The notes beneath the pieces were generated by a model. The model searched no databases. It was not told the origin of the DNA and saw only the letters and a list, made by a program, of their open reading frames with translations. A DNA stretch of 8,777 bases. Source: Syntrophaceae bacterium. GTDB lineage: Bacteria; Desulfobacterota; Syntrophia; Syntrophales; UBA5619. The first letter of the stretch is position 1; the number at the start of each line of letters is the position of its first letter. The position numbers and the translations under genes are program-made. The stretch covers positions 1-8,777 of the forward strand of contig JAHFBU010000056.1 of assembly GCA_023249795.1 (NCBI GenBank), written 5' to 3'. Positions 1 to 5,346 of the stretch are shown here, piece by piece.

Positions 1-481
1 CGTTCGGCCGAAGAGACGCCATCTGGGGGAAGGTGGAGATCACCACCTCACCGAAGCATTTCCCCGCATACATCGGACGGATCGCGAGCAGCTTGCCGTC
101 GGCTATGCGCACGTCCATGCAGTCCGTCGCCATGCCGGTCACCAGTTTCCCAACGAGGCGCGCGGAGAGGTCCTTCCCCTGGGTCGAAGCTCCCAAAAGC
201 AGGATGGACGGATCGTTTTCCTTGACGATCTTAGCCACCGCCGCCGCATGGGCATCCGTCGTGTAGGGTTCGAGGGCGGGGCTGTCCGCCACATAGACCT
301 TATCCACGCCATATTCCCCCAGTTGCCCGGCGATCCCTTCCACACCAGAACCACAGAGGACGGCGCACACCTCTTCTCCAAGAACATCCGCCAGCTTCCG
401 GGCCGTGCAGGCCAGTTCGAAGCTGATCTTGCGGAAGGCGCCGTCCCGCTGTTCCGCCACAATCCATACCCCTTTTGCCAT
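1..481 (-). CDS. etfA: Electron transfer flavoprotein alpha subunit, N-terminal part (cut by window edge)
   Basis: This is the large subunit of the soluble electron transfer flavoprotein. With EtfB it carries electrons from acyl-CoA dehydrogenases to a membrane quinone reductase or a related acceptor. The 160 visible residues begin MAKGVWIVAEQRDG and cover the N-terminal Rossmann-like domain. They include LLLGASTQGKDLSARL (about residues 95-110), the RPMYAGK segment (135-141) and FPQMASLRP (151-159), all typical of EtfA. The C-terminal FAD domain lies outside the window. There is no N-terminal ferredoxin extension. Two in-frame ATGs exist, at 487 and 481. The GGAGG at 490-494 lies 2 nt from the first and 8 nt from the second, so 481 is preferred. 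The gene follows etfB on the same strand, separated by a palindromic repeat, and is presumably co-transcribed with it. Which dehydrogenase it serves, and whether it is a bifurcating type, cannot be judged from this half. Confidence 0.93.
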   Translation of the reverse strand, partial: MAKGVWIVAEQRDGAFRKISFELACTARKLADVLGEEVCAVLCGSGVEGIAGQLGEYGVDKVYVADSPALEPYTTDAHAAAVAKIVKENDPSILLLGASTQGKDLSARLVGKLVTGMATDCMDVRIADGKLLAIRPMYAGKCFGEVVISTFPQMASLRPN

Positions 482-520
482 ATCCATATCCTCCGTCACT
501 TTAACGAGTACCCTAAAAGA

Positions 521-649
521 TGAGCGACTTCGCAAAAACCCCAGAGGCAAGACGCGCGACACCGAGGAGTGCGGCGAACTGTGCCGTACGCCGCAACGAT
601 GTTGGCGCAAGCGCAACGCAGCCTATGGGCTTTTTCCGAAGTAGCATCA
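521..649. repeat. Palindromic interspersed repeat (REP/MITE-like) between etfB and etfA
   Basis: The segment is bounded by imperfect terminal inverted repeats. The left end reads TGAGCGACTTCGCAAAAA (521-538). The reverse complement of the right end reads TGATGCTACTTCGGAAAAAG (630-649). About 20 of 24 positions match when one gap is allowed. A perfect 7-bp stem, TGCGGCG (570-576) with CGCCGCA (589-595), sits near the centre, so the whole segment can fold as a long cruciform or RNA hairpin. No reading frame inside it looks coding. The right end contains the TGA stop of etfB (647-649), and the left end stops 26 nt before the etfA Shine-Dalgarno. The ACTTCG-AAAAA ends resemble dispersed palindromes I recall from deltaproteobacterial genomes. 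That resemblance is memory, not a search. It could be a non-autonomous transposon or a REP-type element. Confidence 0.7.
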
Positions 650-1420
650 GATGACCTTTGCCTCTTCCCGGAGCAACTTCGCCAGTTCGGCGGCCTTCCC
701 TTCGGGGGTGCCGTCCGCGCAAATGATCTTGCCGGCGGCACGGGCCGGCGGCGGCACAAACCGCGATATCTTCGCATTGGCCGCAAACGTGATACCCAAC
801 GCCGCGGCGTTCTTTACTTCAACCGGCTTCTTCTTGGCCTTCATAATGCCGGGAAGGGATGCATAGCGGGGTTCGTTGAGCCCCTTCTGGGCCGTCACGA
901 GACAGGGAAGCGGGCACTCGATTAGAAGCTGCGCCCCTTCGATCGGTCGAATGACCTTGACGGCGGCGCCCGCAAATTCCAGTTTTGTGACCACCGTGAC
1001 CTGAGGGATTCCCAGAAGTTCCGCCAGAATGGCACCCACCTGACCGGAGTCGTCGTCAATGGCCCGCTGGCCGCAGAAGATAATGTCATGGGGAATCTCC
1101 TTAATGGCAGCGGCCAGGGCCATGGCCGTGGCATAGGCATCCGCGCCGTCGAACACCGGATCACAGACGTGGATCCCCTTGTCGGCGCCCATGGCGAGCG
1201 CCGTGCGGATCGTCTCCATTGCCCTCTGGGGACCGACGGAAACGACGGTCACTTCGCCGCCGTTCTTCTCTTTCAGCCGCAGGGCCTCTTCCACACCGAA
1301 CTCATCATAGGGGTTCATGACCCACTTGATGCCGCCTTCTTCGATCCCCGACCCGTCCGGCTTGACCTTGATCTGGGCCTCCGTATCCGGAACCTGCTTT
1401 ATGCATGCAATAATATTCAT
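647..1420 (-). CDS. etfB: Electron transfer flavoprotein beta subunit
   Basis: EtfB is the small subunit of the electron transfer flavoprotein. It binds a nucleotide (AMP, or a second FAD in bifurcating types) and docks on the partner dehydrogenase. The 257-residue product is of normal length. It opens with MNIIACIKQVPDTEAQIKV and has the MNPYDEFGVEEALRLKEK segment (35-52) and the nucleotide-binding CGQRAIDDDSGQVGAILAEL region (116-135). It also carries the family signature around TAQKGLNEPRYASLPGIMKA (176-195). An upstream ATG at 1444 would add eight residues. The start at 1420 is chosen because AGGAGG (1426-1431) sits 5 nt before it and because the family begins at MNII. It is the first gene of an etfBA operon. 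A strong promoter and an operator-like palindrome lie upstream. Its stop codon falls within the end of the repeat that separates it from etfA. Confidence 0.95.
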   Translation of the reverse strand: MNIIACIKQVPDTEAQIKVKPDGSGIEEGGIKWVMNPYDEFGVEEALRLKEKNGGEVTVVSVGPQRAMETIRTALAMGADKGIHVCDPVFDGADAYATAMALAAAIKEIPHDIIFCGQRAIDDDSGQVGAILAELLGIPQVTVVTKLEFAGAAVKVIRPIEGAQLLIECPLPCLVTAQKGLNEPRYASLPGIMKAKKKPVEVKNAAALGITFAANAKISRFVPPPARAAGKIICADGTPEGKAAELAKLLREEAKVI

Positions 1421-1451
1421 ACCTTCCTCCTTTCGCCAATCCATGAACGAC

Positions 1452-1475
1452 GGTCACTATATGACCAGAGGTCAT
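1452..1475. promoter_or_regulatory. Operator-like three-half-site palindrome upstream of etfB
   Basis: ATGACC-AGA-GGTCAT (1461-1475) is a perfect 15-bp inverted repeat. A further GGTCA at 1452-1456 makes a second inverted repeat with the same central TGACC (1462-1466), spaced by 5 nt. The three half-sites lie roughly 10-35 nt downstream of the start site predicted from the etfB promoter, a good position for a repressor roadblock. TGACC/GGTCA arms are common in operators of TetR-family regulators of fatty-acid degradation. Assigning it to such a regulator is inference, and no regulator gene is in the window. Confidence 0.5.
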
Positions 1476-1491
1476 GTAATGCTATAAGGCC

Positions 1492-1519
1492 TCTATATCA
1501 AAGCTGTTCCGGTTGTCAA
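1492..1519 (-). promoter_or_regulatory. Sigma70-type promoter for etfBA
   Basis: Read on the minus strand, TTGACA (1519-1514) is a perfect -35 box. It is followed after 16 bp by TATAGA (1497-1492), a good -10 box. Transcription would start near 1485 and give a leader of about 65 nt before the etfB ATG at 1420. The operator-like palindrome lies within this leader. Confidence 0.6.
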
Positions 1520-1562
1520 GAGCTATCTTGGAACCGTCACTGAAAGCATCCGTATAAGGCGT

Positions 1563-1603
1563 GTCCTATTTAACACATCCATGCCTGCATGTCGGTCCTA
1601 TTT
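1563..1603. repeat. Pair of direct repeats GTCCTATTT
   Basis: GTCCTATTT occurs at 1563-1571 and again at 1595-1603, 32 bp apart. Read on the minus strand, the longer versions are TGGTGAAATAGGACC and TGTTAAATAGGACAC, which agree at most of 15 positions. Spaced copies of such motifs are seen at the ends of some insertion sequences, for example the IS21 family, so this may be a solo IS end. Alternatively it is a binding-site pair or coincidence. No transposase gene is present. Confidence 0.3.
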
Positions 1604-1762
1604 CACCACAGTCTCTTTCAGTCTCCGAACGGGCGCGAACCTTTTGGATTCGAGTGGGAAAAAAATGATCATCGACTTAATATCAGCTATCATTAGATCC
1701 ATAAACGTTTTTTCATCATACGGCAGGGGACATTCCAGCAGCGGACCGAACCAAATGGGTCT
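1598..1762 (-). other. Possible relic or small reading frame in the etfB-porin gap
   Basis: The ~340 bp between the etfB promoter and the porin promoter (1520-1863) contain no convincing gene. The only stretch that looks at all coding is a 54-codon minus-strand frame. It contains PIWFGPLLECPLPYDEKTF and, near its end, PLESKRFAPVRRLKETVVK. Its TAG stop lies in one of the AAATAGGAC repeats. An in-frame TGA is immediately upstream (1763-1765). An internal ATG (1702) would give a 34-residue peptide, but no Shine-Dalgarno precedes it. The 9-bp unit CTTCAAGGC is duplicated in tandem at 1761-1778. A frame of this length can arise by chance, so this may be a decayed gene end or nothing. I do not recognise a family. 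Confidence 0.15.
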
Positions 1763-1863
1763 TCAAGGCCTTCAAGGCGGGTCTTTGGTATGCCGCTTGC
1801 AGTCGCCGTAGCCTATCCTCGCGTTGTACTTGCGCAGGGACTGAGCAAGGACAAGATTGGGGC

Positions 1864-1892
1864 TTGACATCGCCTATGGGCGGTGTTAGCTT
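1864..1892 (+). promoter_or_regulatory. Promoter of the porin gene with an inverted repeat in its spacer
   Basis: TTGACA (1864-1869) is a perfect -35 box. After 17 bp comes TAGCTT (1887-1892), a weak -10 box rescued by an upstream TG (1884-1885) that makes it an extended -10. The spacer holds ACATCGCC-TATG-GGCGGTGT (1867-1886), an inverted repeat with 8-nt arms and one mismatch, which overlaps the -35 edge. A repressor or MerR-like activator binding there could control the promoter. That is inference. Transcription would begin near 1899 and leave a leader of about 205 nt. Confidence 0.45.
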
Positions 1893-1898
1893 CCCCAA

Positions 1899-2103
1899 CA
1901 ATCTTTTGAAAGGGAGGTGATATCCCGAGTATCTGTTTCGGCGGCCTTCGGGAACATGATCGATGTTCCATCGCCGGTGTCGGGATGGCGAAGAGCGGGT
2001 CGCAAGCGGCGGCGCGAAAGCGTCGGTGGATTTAACAATTAGAGACGATTCCCATATGCCCGTGGGGATCGAATATGCCAAACACTACTTTAGGAGGGAA
2101 AAA
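1899..2103 (+). promoter_or_regulatory. Structured 5' leader of the porin mRNA
   Basis: The leader carries several potential RNA hairpins. GGAACAT/ATGTTCC lies at 1951-1969, with a 5-nt loop. CGGCGC-GAAA-GCGTCG lies at 2010-2025, a six-base stem with one G-U pair and a GNRA-type tetraloop. CGATTCCCA/TGGGGATCG lies at 2046-2071, nine bases with one G-U pair. The last ends about 20 nt before the porin Shine-Dalgarno. Near the 5' end, GGAGGTGAT (1913-1921) is a nine-base match to the 16S anti-Shine-Dalgarno, but no ATG, GTG or TTG follows at a usable distance. The porin frame stays open back to an ATG at 1963, but that extension has no Shine-Dalgarno and would bury the signal peptide, so it is treated as untranslated. 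The layout matches no riboswitch class I know. Confidence 0.35.
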
Positions 2104-3477
2104 ATGAAGAAACTTTTGGTCGTTTTATTGTCGCTGGGGCTGATCGTGGCCTTCAGCATGACCGCATCCGCCGCGGACGTAAAATTCGGCGGGTCTTACT
2201 ATGTGGTCGGCGTGTACGGAAACAATCCTTCGTTATCGGACAATGGTTATTCACACGCCTTCTTCTATCAGAGGGTGAGGCTCCAGCCCGTCTTCCAGAT
2301 CGCCGAAGGGTTGACCTTCACGGCCCGGATGGACGCCCTGGAGAAACAGTGGGGCAACACGAACTGGAAGGGCGGCACCGATGATCTGTCGCTCAGCCGC
2401 CCGACGGTACCCGTTACCACTCCCAAGCGCGGGACCCAGGAGAACATCGAATTCGAACGCGGCTATGTAACCTTCATGACCGGGATCGGCCAGTTCCAGG
2501 TCGGCTATCAGAACGTCGACGACTGGGGAACCGAATTCGGCGACTACTCCAACTCACGCCCCAGGATCATGTATGCAACCAAGGTGGGCAACTTGAACCT
2601 GATTGCGACCTACGAGAAGGTCTATGAGAGCGACACGGCCGGCCTAGCACCGTACAGCAACAAGGTGGATGCGGACAACGACACCTACGCCCTGTCCGGA
2701 ATCTACAAGGACAAGGGAACCGAGGCCGGTCTGCTCTACAAGTACTATGCGTATAACAGCAACAAACCCGCGGGCGCTAAAACGTTGATGACGCAGCTTT
2801 CGCCTTACGCGAAGATCACCGCCGGCCCGCTCTATTTCGAAGGGGAAGCGACCTACTGGTTCGGCAAGACCGCGCAGTATGAGCCCCCGGCGCCGGCTGC
2901 CGCGAAGGACGTCGACCTCAATGCGTGGAGCCTCTACCTCAAGGGGAAGATGAACGCTGGCGCGGGCTATGTCGGCGCGCTCTTCAGCTTTGCCTCCGGT
3001 AACGATCTCTCCGATGACACGAAAAACACGACGGCGCCGAGCGGCGGCGGCATCATCATGAACCCCGCTCTGCTCCTCTTGAACGATGTAATGAACACCT
3101 GGACCGGCGGAATCTCGGCATCGAGCCCCGGCCTCAGCGCAGCCAACCCCGTAACCAGCAGCAAGTACAACACGGTCATCTACAACGCCTTTGCCGGTTT
3201 CAATCCGAATCCGAAGTTGAACGTTGAAGCGGCCCTGACCTACGCGACGGTCGACAAGAAGGCGCTGTCCAAAACCGCCGGCGTCGTTACCGATGCCGTC
3301 TCCAACAAACTGGGGACGGAATTCGACGTGAAGGCGACCTACAAGATCTACGACAACCTCACCTACATGGTGGGCGCGGGCTATCTGTGGACCGGCGATT
3401 ACTTCAAAGGCGCAAGCACGACCGCGACAGTAGCCAACGACTACGTCCTTCTGAATCAGTTGACCCTGAGCTTCTAA
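2104..3477 (+). CDS. Outer-membrane beta-barrel porin
   Basis: The 457-residue product starts with a classic Sec signal peptide: MKKLL, a hydrophobic core to about residue 18, then TASA-A, with cleavage around residues 23-24. The rest is rich in Gly, Tyr, Asn and Thr with alternating hydrophobic residues. Examples are the GYVTFMTGIGQFQVGYQ strand pair (about 120-136) and the late YMVGAGYLWTGDYF stretch. It ends in LTLSF, the C-terminal Phe recognised by the Bam machinery. It is therefore probably a porin or general diffusion channel of the outer membrane. I cannot name a substrate. A long insertion rich in Pro, Ser and Gly in the last third may be an external loop. AGGAGG (2092-2097) lies 6 nt before the ATG. 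The gene appears monocistronic, between its own promoter and a strong intrinsic terminator. High expression would fit the consensus signals and the terminator. Confidence 0.88.
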   Translation: MKKLLVVLLSLGLIVAFSMTASAADVKFGGSYYVVGVYGNNPSLSDNGYSHAFFYQRVRLQPVFQIAEGLTFTARMDALEKQWGNTNWKGGTDDLSLSRPTVPVTTPKRGTQENIEFERGYVTFMTGIGQFQVGYQNVDDWGTEFGDYSNSRPRIMYATKVGNLNLIATYEKVYESDTAGLAPYSNKVDADNDTYALSGIYKDKGTEAGLLYKYYAYNSNKPAGAKTLMTQLSPYAKITAGPLYFEGEATYWFGKTAQYEPPAPAAAKDVDLNAWSLYLKGKMNAGAGYVGALFSFASGNDLSDDTKNTTAPSGGGIIMNPALLLLNDVMNTWTGGISASSPGLSAANPVTSSKYNTVIYNAFAGFNPNPKLNVEAALTYATVDKKALSKTAGVVTDAVSNKLGTEFDVKATYKIYDNLTYMVGAGYLWTGDYFKGASTTATVANDYVLLNQLTLSF

Positions 3478-3517
3478 GGGCGATTTGATCCGGAAACGAC
3501 TGAACACCCTTTAACCG

Positions 3518-3547
3518 GCCCCGGGGAGAGATCCCCGGGGCTTTTTT
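3518..3547 (+). terminator. Intrinsic terminator after the porin gene
   Basis: A perfect 10-bp stem, GCCCCGGGGA (3518-3527) with TCCCCGGGGC (3532-3541), encloses the loop GAGA. It is followed directly by six T residues (3542-3547). This is a strong factor-independent terminator, 40 nt after the porin stop codon and 20 nt before the proposed hflX start. Confidence 0.95.
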
Positions 3548-3567
3548 ATCCTTGTTAAGGAACGGCC

Positions 3568-5220
3568 ATCGAAAAGATTCACGGCAACCTGACCGGCCTC
3601 GGGCCGGACGAGATCAAACGGATCGGGCAGCTCTACCGGCGGCGCGTCCCGCCTGAACGGATCGTCACCCATGACCTCGCCCGCCAGCTCACGGAACTCT
3701 CCCGCGAAATCAACCGCCAGATCGGCATTCTGATCACCCGTCGGGGCGAGATCGCCTATGTGATCGTCGGTTCCCATCACGACATTCTCATCCCCTCCCT
3801 TGACGGTTTCCGCGCCTCCTCCAGACGCTTCAAGGGGCTCCGCCTCATCCACACCCACCTGGGGAGCGAGGAACTCACGACGGACGACCTTACCGATTTG
3901 GCGCTCCTGCGACTCGATCTCGTCTGCGCGGTGGCGGCCGGAGCGGACGGTCTTCCCGAACTGGCCCACACGGCCCACCTGATTCCCGAAAATCCGGAGG
4001 GACGTTACTGGCTGCTTCTCGACCCCAAGCGTCCCGCGGAGCTGGATCTCGATTTCACCGTCTTCATCGCCGCACTCGAAGGGGAGTTCGCCAAACGGCA
4101 GACAACGCGCAAGGTGGAAGCGGCCGACCGCGCCGTTCTCGTCCGCGTCGAAACGAGGTCCCTTGCCGATGGAGAGGCTTCCATCGCCGAACTTCGGGAA
4201 CTCTGCGGCACCGCGGGGGTGGAGGTTTTTGACGCCGTCATCCAGCGCCGTTCCGAGGTGGACCCCCGGTATCTGATCGGCAAGGGGAAACTCTCCGACC
4301 TCGTCATCCGGGCGATGCAGATGGACGCGAATCTCCTCATCTTCGACCATGAGCTGACCGCCGCCCAGATCCGCTCCATCGCCGATTCCACCGAGATGAA
4401 GGTCATCGACCGCACCCAGGTGATCCTCGACATCTTTGCAAAGCGCGCCCACAGCCGTGAGGGGAAGATCCAGGTGGAACTCGCCCAGCTCAAATACCGG
4501 CTGCCCCGCCTCACGCAGCAGGACGCCGGTCTTTCCCGCCTGACAGGGGGAATCGGCGGCACCGGCCCCGGCGAGACGAAGCTGGAGGTGGACCGCCGGC
4601 GTCTCCGCACTCGTATGCACCACCTGGAAAAGGATCTGAAGACCATCGAAAAGGCCAGGGGGCAGCGGCGCGGCCGCCTGAACCGGGCGGGCCTCCCCGT
4701 CGTCTCGCTGGTGGGCTATACCAATGCCGGTAAATCGACGCTTCTTAACGCATTGACCCAAAGCGACGTCTTCACCGAGGACCGGCTCTTCGCGACGCTG
4801 GACCCGAAGAGTTCGCGGCTGCGCTTCCCCAGGGACACGGAGGCGGTTATCACCGATACGGTCGGCTTTATCCGGGAACTGCCGAAAGAGCTCGTCGCCG
4901 CCTTCCGGGCGACCCTCGATGAGCTTCAGGAGGCGGACGTCCTCCTCCATGTGATCGACGCGGGCAACCCGGCCTTCGAGGCGCAGATCGCTGCCGTAGA
5001 AAAGATCCTTCAGGATCTGAATCTGATCGGAAAACCGACCCTCCGGGTCTTCAACAAGATGGACCGTGTCGCCGACCGGATGCTCATCGAAACCCTTTGC
5101 CGGCGCTTCGACGCCGCGGCGATCTCGGCCCTCGACCCGGCCACCCTCCCCCCGCTGATGGAGAGGCTGGAAACACTCATCCAACTAAAAATCCCCTCCC
5201 GCGAAAACAACACCCTGTGA
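3568..5220 (+). CDS. hflX: Ribosome-associated GTPase HflX, long form
   Basis: HflX is a cytoplasmic GTPase that binds the 50S subunit and splits stalled or hibernating 70S ribosomes. Counted from 3568 the product has 550 residues. An N-terminal extension (1 to about 185) of the kind seen in deltaproteobacterial HflX precedes the HflX domain, which starts near AVLVRVE (189). The Gly-rich GGIGGTGPGETK is at 327-338. The G domain has G1 GYTNAGKS (383-390), the FATLDP element, G3 DTVGFI (430-435) and G4 NKMD (496-499). All nucleotide-binding motifs are intact. The start is odd. The frame is open from a TAA at 3556-3558, and the conserved N-terminus (EKIHGNLTGLGPDEIKRI) is present, but there is no ATG, GTG or TTG before GTG at 3760. 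AAGGA (3557-3561) lies 6 nt before ATC at 3568, so I place the start there. The conservative alternative, 3760-5220, would lose 64 residues. There is no obvious promoter of its own. Confidence 0.9.
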   Translation: MEKIHGNLTGLGPDEIKRIGQLYRRRVPPERIVTHDLARQLTELSREINRQIGILITRRGEIAYVIVGSHHDILIPSLDGFRASSRRFKGLRLIHTHLGSEELTTDDLTDLALLRLDLVCAVAAGADGLPELAHTAHLIPENPEGRYWLLLDPKRPAELDLDFTVFIAALEGEFAKRQTTRKVEAADRAVLVRVETRSLADGEASIAELRELCGTAGVEVFDAVIQRRSEVDPRYLIGKGKLSDLVIRAMQMDANLLIFDHELTAAQIRSIADSTEMKVIDRTQVILDIFAKRAHSREGKIQVELAQLKYRLPRLTQQDAGLSRLTGGIGGTGPGETKLEVDRRRLRTRMHHLEKDLKTIEKARGQRRGRLNRAGLPVVSLVGYTNAGKSTLLNALTQSDVFTEDRLFATLDPKSSRLRFPRDTEAVITDTVGFIRELPKELVAAFRATLDELQEADVLLHVIDAGNPAFEAQIAAVEKILQDLNLIGKPTLRVFNKMDRVADRMLIETLCRRFDAAAISALDPATLPPLMERLETLIQLKIPSRENNTL

Positions 5221-5222
5221 GC

Positions 5223-5270
5223 CGAGGGAACAAAGCCCTCGTCCCCGCACCTGCGCCAAAGACCGGCGCA
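5223..5270 (+). other. Two small hairpins after hflX
   Basis: CGAGGG/CCCTCG (5223-5241) and TGCGCC/GGCGCA (5252-5270) are two perfect 6-bp stems with 7-nt loops, directly after the hflX stop. Neither is followed at once by a T tract. The nearest pyrimidine-rich stretch is at 5292-5306. They could slow polymerase or protect the 3' end, but they are not a convincing intrinsic terminator. Confidence 0.3.
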
Positions 5271-5310
5271 AACAGCGGGAACCGATCGTGGTATTTTCCC
5301 TTTTTCCAGC

Positions 5311-5340
5311 TTGTGCTCCATTCTCCAGTTGTGCTACTTT
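5311..5340 (+). promoter_or_regulatory. Possible extended -10 promoter of the glycosylation operon
   Basis: TTGTGC (5311-5316) could serve as a -35 box. After 18 bp comes TACTTT (5335-5340), preceded by TG at 5332-5333 in the extended -10 arrangement. The start site would fall at or next to the ATG at 5347, giving a leaderless or near-leaderless message. That would fit the lack of a Shine-Dalgarno there. TTGTGCT is repeated at 5311 and 5329. Both boxes are weak. Confidence 0.25.
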
Positions 5341-5346
5341 TCCGGC

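Noticed and set aside
1968..2030. Possible c-di-GMP (GEMM) riboswitch, suggested by GGGTCGCAAGC and a GAAA tetraloop
   Set aside because: The conserved GGGACGCAAAGC core, the second-stem signature and the spacing do not match. The likeness is limited to a few short words.
1716..2081. 121-codon minus-strand open frame overlapping the porin leader
   Set aside because: It has no recognisable motif, lies across the porin promoter and leader, and has the residue bias of a shadow frame.
1963..2103. 47-codon upstream extension of the porin frame to an ATG at 1963
   Set aside because: It has no Shine-Dalgarno and would place a charged stretch before a perfect Sec signal peptide. The AGGAGG at 2092-2097 fixes the start at 2104.
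2644..3507. 287-codon minus-strand open frame across the porin gene
   Set aside because: It is the antisense of a clear signal-peptide-bearing beta-barrel gene. Its translation is Arg/Val/Gly-rich without motifs.
3511..5184. 557-codon minus-strand open frame across hflX
   Set aside because: It is the antisense shadow of a GC-rich gene. The plus strand shows all HflX motifs, while the antisense translation is low-complexity with no recognisable domain.
5223..5306. Intrinsic terminator after hflX
   Set aside because: Two 6-bp stems are present, but the T-rich stretch is more than 20 nt beyond the second, so the architecture is wrong for a factor-independent terminator.
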